A DNA stretch of 64,000 nucleotides, from NCBI RefSeq assembly GCF_040869045.1, contig NC_090319.1, positions 374,805,601-374,869,600 of the forward strand, written 5' to 3'. This DNA comes from Eurosta solidaginis. Taxonomy: Eukaryota; Arthropoda; Insecta; Diptera; Tephritidae. The notes beneath the pieces are model-generated. The model saw nothing but the letters and a program-made list of their open reading frames with translations, was not told the origin of the DNA and did no database searches. Below, in pieces: positions 48,236 through 58,505 of the stretch. How positions within the stretch are numbered: the stretch's first letter is position 1; every line of letters begins with the position of its first letter. The position numbers were made by a program, and so were the translations under genes.

Positions 48236-48839
48236 CAAATTTTTTTCTGTTTATTCGTAATTGTAGTATGCTGTCGTTCTTCATTTTCTTCTTCTTCGGA
48301 TTCCTCACCCCTTGCCTGGTTCTCTACCTTTCGGTCTTCATTTACCCTTCCCCTCCTAGACCTCTGCCATTTTGTAACAATTCTCGCCAGCTATTCCTGT
48401 TTCGCAACAACTGACGCCAATTCAAGTCTTCTTCCACCCACCTCTCCCAACTCAATAGAGGTATACCACTTTCTTCTGCTTTCTAACTGCGATAGTTATC
48501 TCATCCCTAACTTTTTTTACTCCTTATCCACCGCGATATCTGTTTCCTTAAGGTTTAGCATTTCCATTCCCTTAATATATTGATTGTTCTCCTTGTGCTG
48601 TTGTTATGACCGCAGAAAAATGTTCTGAATGCCTAGGTATGCTACAAATATGGAAAGTCCTTTACAGGTTTGATTCCGATACGCTCCGGCACTATATTCT
48701 TCTATTAATTTCTCTACGGTTTTAGGAACAATTTTCCCTTGATTCCTGTGTCTATGGATTTTAGTAGCCTCTTTTTAAGGTATGTTTAATTTAAGAGCGC
48801 GTGCGTGGAAGTTTTCCAGACTTCCTCTAGAATACATTT

Positions 48840-49320
48840 GTTTTTCTGTTGTGAGTGCCCTCAGTAAGAGCCTTGTTACGGCCTATTCATGCAACCACAT
48901 TACTTTCTAATTGTCCTCAATAAACCACTTTCAGAGAAAGCGATGTATCAACTTATCCTGACAGTTTCTGCCAGAGGAGCCTACCTGGTATGCGCCACCG
49001 TCGGAGCCTTGGTGCAAAGCGCGATGACTTGTGATGCCACTCGTAAGTACTCTATTGCATATTTATTTAGCTTGAGAAGGTAGCTAGTTACTTTCCAATC
49101 CAAACATGACCATAAGGACCTTGAGACCGAGCAATAAACCCGGCTGATCTTTAGCAAGCCCATTACCCAAATCTCATATTCCTATATTTCCCTCAGAAGA
49201 TAACCCGGTTCCATTTCGCACCTTTCCTGGCGCTCTCATCTACGAACCCATTCCCTTCAATACCTCTGTGTCTAGGAACCCAGCGAAGGGAGACATTGGG
49301 ATGCTTTATGGACACTGGTG
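48840..49320 (-). pseudogene. LINE RNase H fragment of another family
   Basis: The minus strand near 49200-49310 reads HPNVSLRWVPRHRGIEGNGF and VDESARKGAKW, the C-terminal RNase H motif (W-V-P-x-H-x-G-I-x-G-N) with its H intact. Sequence towards 48840 is decayed. It differs from LINE A (WIPRHMGIDGN), so it is a separate lineage. Confidence 0.6.
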
Positions 49321-49339
49321 TGGTTTGACACCTCCGCAC

Positions 49340-49500
49340 GATATCTCGCTTCATCAATCTGGCCTAGAAGGTTCAATGTGGATATATTAAATAATTCCCA
49401 AGATGATCGAGCATATAAGTTAATGATGCTTATCGCCAGAAAGTGTCGGATCTATATCTCGCAAAGGACCATCAACATCGATAACTCTCCCCAAAACAAC
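49340..49500 (+). repeat. SINE-like repeat S2, 3' part
   Basis: GGCCTAGAAGGTTCAATGTG, AATTCCCAAGATG, AAAGGACCATCAACATCGAT and AACTCTCCCCAAAACAAC match the S2 3' half. Confidence 0.5.
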
Positions 49501-49599
49501 GCGCTATCTCAACATTTTTTTTTTTTTCAACAGGCCTACCTAAGCTTAAAATATACGTCAGTAACAATACTAACATATTGAGTAATATTGAACTCACAT

Positions 49600-50020
49600 T
49601 AGGGTGGGTCGATTTGTATGGACGAAAGTAAACCGATATCGCGCCATCGATTTTGCGATAGGATTTGGGTTCAGGAAAAAAAGTTCCACTACGCGGACCC
49701 AAAAAAAGTTTTCGAAGCTGCGAAATTAAATTTTTTTACTTTTTTCGACTTTGACTTTAAGGTTTTTTTCATGACCTACTAAAAAATTTTTCATTTGATT
49801 TAGCGGACATTTTTGGTTAGGACAGGGTATACATATGAACATTTGTTTAGTATATCATGAAAAAAACCTTAAAGTGAAGTCGAAAAAAGTCAAAGAAATG
49901 AAATTTCGCAGCTTCGAAAAACTTTTTTTGGGTACGCGTAATGGACATTTTTTTCTGAGCCCGAATCCTTTTCGAAAAATTGATGGCGCGATATCGGTTA
50001 ATACATCGACCCACCCTAAT
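49600..50020. mobile_element. palindromic MITE (GGGTGGGTCGAT termini)
   Basis: Two ~180-bp arms: left TAGGGTGGGTCGATTTG ... CGATATCGCGCCATCGATTT ... TTTTCGAAGCTGCGAAAT, right the reverse complement ending ATCGACCCACCCTA. The centre lies near 49800. CTCACAT occurs on both flanks (49593-49599 and 50021-50027), a candidate TSD. No transposase. Confidence 0.85.
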
Positions 50021-50027
50021 CTCACAT

Positions 50028-51970
50028 AAATATATTTTTTTATAATTTCTTAACATTTCTTAAACAACTTTTGCCCCTCTTCTTTTTTCAGACAATCTAC
50101 CAAATGAAACACGTTTCTGTCCAAGAATGCAATAAAAGCAAAAACCACACTAAAACTTTATGACAAGCACCATTAAAACCACATAATTCCATTAGAAGAA
50201 AATCCCAAGACAAAACATTCAACAAAAAACTTTAAAAATTTACTAAGAGCGTAGAAGAAACTCTGCGGTTGAAACAAAAGAGAAAACTTCATAACAAATT
50301 AGAAGTACTGACGTTGACGAGTGTTGGACTGCAGTTGCAAAAGGAACGGAAAACGCCAATAGTGGAAAACAAAATGTCGAATGTAAGTAGAATGAAGTAT
50401 TCGAAGTTAACCACATACTTAATTATTTTACAAAAAACACTATGATTTAGTTTCTTGGTTATTGTCAGTGGCAGAAGAGGTCCAACTAAAGATGAAAGTC
50501 AAGGACAAAAAAATAGAAAATGTTTTTGCCTAAAATGCTTTCTATTGAAATTCTGAAGCCTTTTTCACATAGTTTTGCCTGCTAAACGAGTTGTAGTCCT
50601 TTAAAGTAATCTTCTGGGTTCGTATAGGGACGGGCCGCGGACAGACCGGTTGTAGTGTCCTTACCATGACTTCTACTCTTCCCGGGCTTCCGAATTTGTA
50701 CAGCAAAGGCCTGGCAATCTTCGCTACAGATGAACTTCTTGGCTCCTGGGCCAGAGCCTCGTCAAAATGGCCCTACTCAAGAGTTAGAAGTAGTTCGCTC
50801 GATGCCAGTTTACTGTGTTGAAGTATTATTTATAGCATTCGAAGCATCGGCATGTTTTTGCGTCATCACTTTCATCAAAAAGCTTACGTCTTTCTGTTTC
50901 TACGTCCTTCAGTTTCAAATTCGCTCGGTTTACTTATGATAGTTGCTCTTAGGACTACTCTTTCTAATGTGCAGATAAATACTGTCCATGTTCCAAAACA
51001 ATTTCCCCAACTATCTATACACCATATTATCCGATTTTTTATTTATTTGGAGGTTGCAGTGCTGGCCCTCTTCCGTAGCTCCAGATATGCTAAGTTCTTC
51101 GATTTCATCACACATAGGATCCATATATTGGGCTTTGGTATCGTAGGGTCAACACTAGATTTTTTGAACCAGTCAATTAAGCTATTTCGCCTTATCAGCT
51201 TAACTGAATTTTACCTTCACAGATCTCAGCGATCTTATTGTGAAGACAAACTGTTTACCACCCCTTGGCGTGCCAAAGTCGTCGTTACTTCCCGAAGCGG
51301 TCCTGTTTTCGGAGAGAGTGTTTTCAAACACGGCCGAATATACCACGTTCCTTCAAATCATTCAATAGTCACCGTCACATAACCCCTGCATTATGAGAAT
51401 TGGAATATCTTTGTCATCTACCTCCTATGAGGCGTTACTGAGTAGATGCATCGCTTAGCCACATATTCGGACGCTATGGTGTTCGGCCAAGTTCTCACAC
51501 CATCCACAAGCTGCCGTCCCTTGCGAGGATAATCTATAACGTGGTAAATACAATTTGTTCTACTAACAAAATCACGGAAGGTATAGAAGACCAGACCAAT
51601 TTGTAGCAACACATCTAAAAGCAATAACTCTTAGGGCCAGCCGGCATCTCAGCAGAAGTCATAAAAGAAAGGGGAATCCAAACACGCTACCAGCAAAGTC
51701 TCCTAAAACCATGTACTGAGACCGCGACAGAACAAGTGAGAGGACTTTCAGACAGCACAGCTTCAGACCCAATTGTGCTTATTGTAAAAGCAGTAGAATT
51801 AGGTAAGACCAAATCCAAGCAAGTTTAACCCCTTCCAACCTTAGACGTAAGAAGCGATTTTTAAAAGTGTACTTTTCGGAGCTGTTCTCTATAAAACATT
51901 CTAAACGGGCTTCACAGTCGACATTGACGCAGTCATTATAGCTCACATCACAATATTAGCGCTCAGGAAG
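50028..51970. other. no gene recognised
   Basis: Longest frame is 176 codons on the plus strand (50852-51382), without a recognised domain. A minus-strand frame at 51418-51624 (IDYPRKGRQLVDGVRTW) has protein-like composition but was not assigned. Confidence 0.35.
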
Positions 51971-51974
51971 CTCA

Positions 51975-52265
51975 ATCGGCTTAAGATTCATACAAAAAGA
52001 TGACTTGCGCAGCCTTCAGTTAGCAACAGAAAAGCAGACATTATGCTCCAAAAAACAAAAAGATTCGGAACATTCTCTGAAAATAGAAGAGATAGCTACC
52101 TCTTTGGGTGTAAGATTGGACTTCGGCCAACAACCTCAGCAAGCTGGAAAGAAGACATCTAAGTAGCTGTCGTTGCTTAGCAGGGTGAAAAGAAACATTG
52201 AATGACGAACAGAAAGCAAAAGACAGCTTCTGACGAACACTACTCAGCCAAAAGATTGACTAACT
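51975..52265 (+). pseudogene. LINE reverse-transcriptase fragment
   Basis: The plus strand carries LQLATEKQ-type and ATSLGVRLDFGQQ pieces matching the ATEKTE...LGVRLD linker after the RT palm of R1-like LINEs. Several frameshifts. Confidence 0.45.
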
Positions 52266-52314
52266 CAAAAATGTTATCAGTATGGTCGACGGCTCCAAAA
52301 GGAGAACGCTCTTA

Positions 52315-52825
52315 GCCTACGCGCACACGGTTGGTGCGACAGTCGCTTATTCGCAATGCCAACTGGCCACACCAAGGGAGTTTCCACCTAGTCCTTCCAA
52401 CGGAGTGGGGGCGCCCTCTTCCATACGCGGGCTCCGATACAAAAAGGTTCATAGCGTGATCTTTCATTCGTATAACATGGAGTAGCCAGCGTAGCCGCTG
52501 CTTTTTAATTCGCTGGACTATGTAGATGTTTGCGTAAAGCTAGTACAGCCCATCATGAAATCTTGTTATGTACTCGTCATCGCCAATGCTTAGAGATCTG
52601 TAAATCTTTCGAAGAACTTTTCTGTCGATTACTCCCAATGCCGATTCATCTGATGTTATCATAGTCCATTCTTCTGCACCATATAGCACAACGGCTACTA
52701 TAGGTGATTTCTAGAGCATGATTTGCGTTTGACGATAGACGACTTTACTTTTCAATTGCATACCTAGTCCAAAGCAGTATTTATTGGCAACAGTTATTCG
52801 TCGGTGGATAGATGGATTTATACTT
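52315..52825 (-). pseudogene. RTE-like LINE, RT C-terminal fragment
   Basis: The minus strand reads RRITVANKYCFGLGMQLKSK, VVLYGAEEWTMITSDESALG, VIDRKVLRKIYRSLSIGDDE, then QRIKKQRLRWLLHVIRMKDH and LFVSEPAYGRGRPHSVG. The last part matches the insertion at 33396-33635, so both belong to one family. Stops near 52728 and 52570 and a 3' frameshift make it non-functional. Confidence 0.75.
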
Positions 52826-52833
52826 AGATTAGG

Positions 52834-53141
52834 TTGAACTGGCCATCCATAGCGTTACCAGAATTTGTTTAACGACCAAACAAAACCCCCTAATTAAGTA
52901 CCATGACTTATGTTTTAGAATAACTCCGTTCTCTTGATAAACACTAGGGTCTAGCTCAATTGCTGCGTAAAGATCTGGAAACTTCGCCACCCCTTAGAGC
53001 TGGAGCCGCGACCGCTAGACAAGAACACAGAACGTGCTCAACCGTTTCTTCCGGCAGCTTGCACTTCCTACGTTTGCTGTTACTGAAGAGGCCTTATTTA
53101 TATGCATGAGACGCCACAAGGCAGTGACCACTAAGTGTGCC
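52834..53141 (-). pseudogene. LINE family A, 3' part left of the LTR insertion
   Basis: Contains the 3' UTR AGGTTGAACTGGCC and CCAGAATTTGTTTAACGACC plus the decayed C-terminal coding end. Coding similarity continues after the LTR retrotransposon at 58162-58360, showing that the LINE was there first. Confidence 0.7.
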
Positions 53142-53334
53142 TGTAGGATAAATATTTTAGATATTTTTAAATATTATATTTTATTGAAAAATTAATTTAA
53201 TTTCCAGCAGAACAATATCAAGAATGAAAATTTTTTGAAAGCAAAAAATTCAAGATTGAAAATTAGAACAAATACATAAAATATTTAAAATAACAAAAGT
53301 TGATATTATTTAAAGTTATTACAAATACCCTACA
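53142..53334 (-). repeat. 3' LTR
   Basis: 193 bp. The pol stop codon falls inside its first bases (minus strand), so coding and LTR overlap. It differs from the 5' LTR at about two sites visible by eye (ATATT/GTATT and ATTAATT/ATGAATT). Confidence 0.93.
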
Positions 53335-54784
53335 TTACTCCCCCTTCCAGAGATAAATTGTTATATAAATTAAACGTTACTTTCTTTTTTGTTTTTGTTT
53401 TAGTAAAGTGTGCAAAATCCACCATAGCAGGTTTCAAACGATCAATAGGAAAAATTTTAATTTCATTATTTATTTCTATTTTAAAATTTTTAATTCCTTT
53501 TTCAATTACTCTATAAGGTCCCTCGTAAGGATGTTGTAAAAAATGTTTGTTTGCAACCCGTACGAAAATAAATTGACAATCTTCTAAATTTTTAGGAACA
53601 TAAATTCCAGAAGAATTTTTATGATGTTCAAGATTTGATTTAAAATTTCTAAAATGTTCACGTAAACTGCTCAAAACATCTGTCGAATTTGTTTTCTCAG
53701 AAGTTGAGACAACTAGTTCACCAGGTAACCTTAAATTTTGACCAAACACCATTTCAGCTGGTGTAGCTGAAATATCTTCTTTAAAAGTTGATCGTAAACC
53801 CAAAAGTATTATTGGTAATTCTTCGTACCAATCTCTAATCCCATTCCTAGCCATTATTGAAGATTTTAACTGTCTATGAAAACGTTCCACCATTCCGTTA
53901 GCTTGAGGATGGTAGGGAGACGTTGTTATGTGGTGACTTCCAAGAAATTTTGTCAATTCCGAAAACAAATTTGATGTAAACTGAGAGCCTTGATCAGTAG
54001 TTATATTACATGGAACTCCAAAACGCGAAATATATTCACTGAAAAATTTTCTTGCAATATTTGCCGAAGAAATGTCTCTTAGTGCATATGCCTCAGGCCA
54101 ACGAGAAAACCTGTCAACTATAGTAAAAATATAACGATGTCCTCTGGAAGTGGGTAAAGGTCCTACAATATCCAAATGAATATGCTCGAATCTACCTTTT
54201 GGTACTGGAATTTTGCTAATAGGTGATTTCGTATGACGAATAACTTTCGATTTCTGACAATTTAGACATTCCTTGGACCATAAATTTATTTGTTTATTCA
54301 TACTTGGCCAAAAATACCTTTTAACTATTAGTTTTCGGGTAGCCTTCGTACCAGGATGAGCAATTCCATGTAAAATATCAAAAATTGTTTTACGCAAGCT
54401 GTTTGGAACAAATGGTCTAGGACATTCTCCTGAAACTTCGCACCAGATGGTAAAATTTAGCAAAGGAATTTTGATTAATTTAAGATTTTGAAAAGTTTGG
54501 CCAGATATTAATTCATTAAGTTCAGTGTCTTGTTGATTTTGAAAAGTTTGGCCAGATATTAATTCATTAAGTTCGGTGTCTTGTTGTTGCTCCTTTTGTA
54601 AGATTTTAAAATTTAGATCGAAATTTTGAAAAGCATCTACCTCAAAAACTCGTGACAATGTGTCAGCTACCACATTATCTTTTCCTTTAACATATTGTAT
54701 ATCGCTAGTGAATTGCACAATGAATTCTAGATGCCGCGTTTGTCTAGGACTACGTTCAGTTTTTGAATTTAAGGCGAAAACCAA
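53330..54784 (-). CDS. pol: pol segment 3: RNase H end and integrase
   Basis: Integrase joins element cDNA to the chromosome. About the first 45 residues are the RNase H tail (VKGKDNVVADTLSR). The zinc-binding HHCC motif is H139, H143, C173, C176. The catalytic triad is D205 (HLDIVGPLP), D264 (TTDQGSQF) and E300 (VERFHRQ), exactly the D-D35-E spacing. A C-terminal VIEKGIKNFKI...IDRLKPA region fits a GPY/F-like tail. Residues about 67-100 hold an exact 17-residue tandem duplication. The stop lies in the 3' LTR. The frame joins the upstream RNase H only through a frame break near 54785-54840. Confidence 0.9.
   Translation of the reverse strand: MVFALNSKTERSPRQTRHLEFIVQFTSDIQYVKGKDNVVADTLSRVFEVDAFQNFDLNFKILQKEQQQDTELNELISGQTFQNQQDTELNELISGQTFQNLKLIKIPLLNFTIWCEVSGECPRPFVPNSLRKTIFDILHGIAHPGTKATRKLIVKRYFWPSMNKQINLWSKECLNCQKSKVIRHTKSPISKIPVPKGRFEHIHLDIVGPLPTSRGHRYIFTIVDRFSRWPEAYALRDISSANIARKFFSEYISRFGVPCNITTDQGSQFTSNLFSELTKFLGSHHITTSPYHPQANGMVERFHRQLKSSIMARNGIRDWYEELPIILLGLRSTFKEDISATPAEMVFGQNLRLPGELVVSTSEKTNSTDVLSSLREHFRNFKSNLEHHKNSSGIYVPKNLEDCQFIFVRVANKHFLQHPYEGPYRVIEKGIKNFKIEINNEIKIFPIDRLKPAMVDFAHFTKTKTKKKVTFNLYNNLSLEGGVM
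53335..53350 (-). promoter_or_regulatory. polypurine tract
   Basis: The minus strand reads GGAAGGGGGAGTAA immediately before the 3' LTR. This is the standard plus-strand DNA primer site of an LTR retrotransposon. Confidence 0.85.
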
Positions 54785-55560
54785 AGGTTTATGATAAGTA
54801 AAAACTGTAAACTGTTTCCTTCTAAAGGATATTGAAAGTGTTTTATATTTAAATATATTTCTAACAACTCTCGATCAAATGCACTATACTTTATCTCTGA
54901 TGGAGAAAGCTTTTTGGAATAGAATCCTATTGGCTCAGATTTGCCATTAAAATGTTGTTCTATTACGCCACCAATAGCTGTATTTGATGCATCTACATTT
55001 AAAGAAAGCTTTGCATCTTTATTAAAATGATTTAATAATACTTTATTTCCAAATTTTTCTTTAATACATTCAAAACTTTTTGTTGATGTGTCATCCCATA
55101 TTAATTTTTTATCACGTTTTTTGTTTGTTCTATTAATTAAATCATATATTATATTCGTGTACTCAGCAAGATTTTGAATATACCTATGGTAATAGTTTAC
55201 CATTCCTATAAATTTTTGTGCTTGTTTAATATTTTTCAGACGCTCAAAATTACGTATGGCTGCTGTTTTCTCATCGGAAGGACTAATTCCAGAACTAGAA
55301 ATATTGTGCCCTAAAAAATCAATACTGCCAACACCAAAAATACATTTGCTCGGTTTAATATTTAGACCGTATTCCGACAACTTCTCAAAAAGAATACTCA
55401 AATCTTTTAAATGTTCCTGTTCGTTTTCACTCGCTATAAGCAAATCATCTATATAGGCAAACACAAAATCCAGTCCACTTATAACCTCATTAATAAACCT
55501 TTGAAATGTTTGAGCTGAGTTCCTTAACCCAAAAGGCACGTAAAAATTCAAACATACCAA
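54769..55560 (-). CDS. pol: pol segment 2: RT palm/thumb and RNase H
   Basis: Reverse transcriptase copies element RNA. Y-I-D-D is at residues 36-39 of this frame ([10 protein letters not shown]), preceded by [15 protein letters not shown] and followed by [11 protein letters not shown] and the thumb. RNase H begins with D190 in NVDAS and E231/E234 in RELLEI. The third acidic position, usually TDHKPL, reads Y instead of D in the right frame just before the break near 54800. Starts and ends at frame breaks. The protein made from this copy would be interrupted. Confidence 0.88.
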   Translation of the reverse strand: MVCLNFYVPFGLRNSAQTFQRFINEVISGLDFVFAYIDDLLIASENEQEHLKDLSILFEKLSEYGLNIKPSKCIFGVGSIDFLGHNISSSGISPSDEKTAAIRNFERLKNIKQAQKFIGMVNYYHRYIQNLAEYTNIIYDLINRTNKKRDKKLIWDDTSTKSFECIKEKFGNKVLLNHFNKDAKLSLNVDASNTAIGGVIEQHFNGKSEPIGFYSKKLSPSEIKYSAFDRELLEIYLNIKHFQYPLEGNSLQFLLIINLWFSP

Positions 55561-56445
55561 AGGGTGTCGTTATTGCCGTTTTATATACGTCTTCTTTAGC
55601 CATTGGTATCTGATGGTACGCTTTAACTAAATCAATTTTTGAAAATATAGTTTTGTTTCGAAGATTCATATTGAAGTCATGGATATGGGGCAAGGGATAA
55701 CGATCAGGAACTGTTACTACGTTTAGTCTTCTGAAATCGCCACAAGGACGCCATTCATTAGCATCTTTTTTGGGTACTAAATGAAGAGGAGATGCCACGG
55801 ATGAATTTGAAGACCTACAAATTCCAGTTTTTAATAAAAAATCGAATTTGGCCTTGGCCACTTTAAATTTAATAGGATCTAAACGCCTGGGCTTAGAAAA
55901 TGGTAGGTTACCTTCTGTAACTAGTCTGTGAACCGTAGCATGTTTAACTGGCTTCGAGTAATCAGGTTCCGTAATTAAAGATGGAAAATTTTTTAATAAT
56001 TTCGTATGTTGATTGTCTACTGAGAAAATTTTGGGAAGAGGGACATTGCAAAAACATGAAATAGTATTGACTGAAAGACTTGTCAACGGGTCAACTAAAC
56101 ATTTATTTTTAATATCGATAAGTAGGCCATATTTGCTTAAAAAATCAGCTCCGATTATTGGCTTACATATATCAGCTATTAAAAAAGTAAATGGAAATTC
56201 GCGCCTCAATCCTAAATTTATATTAAAATTTTTTTTACCATAAGTCGAAATCGTAGTACCATTAGCTGCTGTCAAAATAATATCGTAATATTTATTTTTA
56301 CACAAGAATTTAGTCACTGGAAGTACCGAAATCTCTGCCCCACTATCAATAAGAAAATTTAACTTGTTTTCCCTATCAAATATAAATAAGCGACGAGTTG
56401 ATACCTCAAAATTTCCGTCGTTCGTCGCTGCAACAACGGAAAACT
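55490..56445 (-). CDS. pol: pol segment 1: protease and RT fingers
   Basis: Contains an aspartic protease active site [13 protein letters not shown] near 56325-56365, upstream of the first ATG codon at 56317, so the frame is entered from gag. The pol frame is -1 relative to gag, with an overlap of about 14 nt before the gag stop. RT fingers: [54 protein letters not shown] and TPFGMFEF. The frame is lost near 55540, just after FEFL, by a 1-2-nt indel. Confidence 0.87.
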
Positions 56446-57378
56446 TTAGTTTGTTGAATTATTTTTAGAAAAGGCGCATGGTTGTTCACATTTAATAGCT
56501 TTGTTACCAAATTTATAATGATATCTGCAGAGCCAGTTCGGATTCTCACGCGAATTGGACCTATATCTAGACTGACTTCTAAAACGATTCCTACTTATCG
56601 AACTGGATCTAGAATAATTTTGATTAATTTCTTTTTTTATTTCTGATAATTCTAAAGATAAGTTTTCAAAGTTTTTACATATTAGATTAATGGTTTGAAC
56701 CAAATTGGAAATTATTGCATTCTCGCTTTTAGAATTTTGCAAATTATTGACTAAAGCTATTTCGTTTTTGCTAACAACTTCCCAAACATTATCAGCCAAT
56801 TTTAAAAGTTCATTTATATCATAAGAGTTCGAACTCGTTAAAATAACGTTTAAATTTTTAGGAAGTTTTCTCATCCAAATCTTTTTAAGGACTTCAGAGC
56901 TGAAATTGGAGCCAGAAAGTAAGACCAGAGACCGATAAAACTCTGAGGGTTTGCGATCTCCAATCTCTGAATCAGTCAAAATCTTATCCAATTTGGCATT
57001 TTCACTTAAAGAATGCCTTTCTATTAAAATCTGTTTTAAGGCTGAGAATTTATTATCATCAGGAGGATTTTGAATAAAATCCAAAATTGTCATAATGACA
57101 TCCTGAGGAAGGGCAGTGATGACATATTCATATTTTGTCGTCTCCTGCGTAATATTTTTCCTATTGAATTGCTTTTCTGCATGAATGAACCATGATTCAG
57201 GACAATTTGTCCAAAATTGAGGAAGTTTCACTGAAGTGGCAAATATTTCAATATTTTGATTGTCGTATGGATTTACAAGATCGTTCTGAAAAACATCACC
57301 TTGTAAATCAATAAGCGAGTCATTTGTACGATGTGTTGGTGTAGACGTGTGTGTGTCACGTGGTGGCGTACGATACAT
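56446..57378 (-). CDS. gag: gag with CHCC zinc finger
   Basis: 310 residues, intact. Starts [20 protein letters not shown]. The central capsid-like region contains [20 protein letters not shown] and [20 protein letters not shown], which matches CsRn1-type gag. An SR-rich basic stretch (about 256-280) precedes the zinc finger with C284, H287, C297 and C301 ([20 protein letters not shown]), the spacing characteristic of CsRn1/Kabuki gag rather than the usual CCHC. The stop at 56446 is followed in -1 frame by protease. Confidence 0.92.
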   Translation of the reverse strand: MYRTPPRDTHTSTPTHRTNDSLIDLQGDVFQNDLVNPYDNQNIEIFATSVKLPQFWTNCPESWFIHAEKQFNRKNITQETTKYEYVITALPQDVIMTILDFIQNPPDDNKFSALKQILIERHSLSENAKLDKILTDSEIGDRKPSEFYRSLVLLSGSNFSSEVLKKIWMRKLPKNLNVILTSSNSYDINELLKLADNVWEVVSKNEIALVNNLQNSKSENAIISNLVQTINLICKNFENLSLELSEIKKEINQNYSRSSSISRNRFRSQSRYRSNSRENPNWLCRYHYKFGNKAIKCEQPCAFSKNNSTN

Positions 57379-57945
57379 TTTTAATAAACAAAAATTAAAG
57401 ATCTCTGAAAAAGAAGTTTACAATTTAAAATCTAAAAATAAATGAAGTATTATAGATAAATTACAAAGTATATATATATTATTTATATAAGTAATTTACA
57501 AATATAAATCGTAAAAATATACGATACAGCTCACCCAAATCATATAATTGTTATTTACAAGGATCTTCTTTTAAAATATATTTTCTTGCTGTATTTATTG
57601 TTGTTGTATTGTTGATTATTGTTGTTGTATATATTTTTTACTGATTTTGAACTGACTGATAAATTCCTCACGATATCTGCTGCTCCTTTAGTTTCACATT
57701 TGTTCAAATTGTTGTTATTTTACCTTCGTTATTATGTTGTTATATGTAGTAAACCCTTTAAATGTAGTTCTAAGTTCTCTATACTATTTAATTATTTATC
57801 ACATAAATATGTCCTTATTTGTTTCTATTATTTCTCTTTATTTCTGTTGTCCAGTGCAAATTAAGCTCGTTAAGTAGTTGTTGTAACTATTGTAGATGTT
57901 GCATCAAAATCTCTATTGATGTTGCAATCACAGAAAATTAACGCC
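57379..57945 (-). other. 5' untranslated leader
   Basis: AT- and TTG-rich leader between primer-binding site and gag, with a (TTG)-type low-complexity patch near 57590-57630. No ORF with recognisable content. Confidence 0.7.
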
Positions 57946-57962
57946 CCTGGTAGGATCGCCAG
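57946..57962 (-). promoter_or_regulatory. tRNA primer-binding site
   Basis: The minus strand reads TGGCGATCCTACCAGGG, one or two bases inside the 5' LTR. Its complement ends in CCA as a tRNA 3' end does. The tRNA species was not identified. Confidence 0.8.
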
Positions 57963-57963
57963 A

Positions 57964-58156
57964 TGTAGGATAAATATTTTAGATATTTTTAAATATTGTA
58001 TTTTATTGAAAAATGAATTTAATTTCCAGCAGAACAATATCAAGAATGAAAATTTTTTGAAAGCAAAAAATTCAAGATTGAAAATTAGAACAAATACATA
58101 AAATATTTAAAATAACAAAAGTTGATATTATTTAAAGTTATTACAAATACCCTACA
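57964..58156 (-). repeat. 5' LTR
   Basis: 193 bp, TGTAGG...CCTACA, flanked on the outside by TSD GTGCC. Source of the promoter and polyadenylation signals by analogy. No clear TATA box is seen by eye. Confidence 0.93.
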
Positions 58157-58161
58157 GTGCC

Positions 58162-58360
58162 CATCGTTAAGTCTTCTCGCTTTAGAGATACAAGCAACTT
58201 TGCACCCTCATTTTCCAACCCAGCCGCCTGTCCGTTACATCCTATCCCTTTATGACTGGATACCAAGTAAAGATGTATCATTCCGGCTGAGCGAAGTGTC
58301 CAGTGTTTTTCTGCATTTAAGAACACTTCTTGATGAACTACTGTGTGAGATCAATATATT
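58162..58360 (-). pseudogene. LINE family A, RNase H part right of the LTR insertion
   Basis: Minus strand: HLYLVSSHKGIGCNGQAAGL reflects the family A WIPRHMGIDGNEKADLL region with key residues lost. Sequence is continuous with 52834-53141 once the LTR element and one TSD are removed. Confidence 0.7.
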
Positions 58361-58505
58361 TATGAATACCTATTACCTGCTTTATTGAATTAAAAAAACT
58401 TGTTTTCCATTTGCTCCCCACATTATTAATTACGTGTATAAATTCGCTCACTCAATGCCATTGCCAATTTTCTGTTAACAAACAAAACATATGATGTACT
58501 TTCAG

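Larger units (their letters stand above)
53142..58156 (-). mobile_element. near-complete 5.0-kb Ty3/gypsy (CsRn1-like) retrotransposon
   Basis: Two 193-bp LTRs (TGTAGGATAAAT ... AATACCCTACA) enclose gag and pol on the minus strand, with a perfect 5-bp TSD GTGCC at 53137-53141 and 58157-58161. PBS, polypurine tract, gag with a CHCC motif, protease, RT, RNase H and integrase follow in order, the gypsy arrangement. The CHCC gag finger is the hallmark of the CsRn1/Kabuki clade (family knowledge). LTRs differ at only about two positions, so insertion is recent. Two single-base-type frame breaks and one RNase H substitution make this copy defective. There is no envelope ORF. Confidence 0.93.

Noticed and set aside
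50852..51382. 176-codon plus-strand frame
   Set aside because: Length is notable but composition is AT-driven, no motif was recognised and no splice or promoter context was seen.
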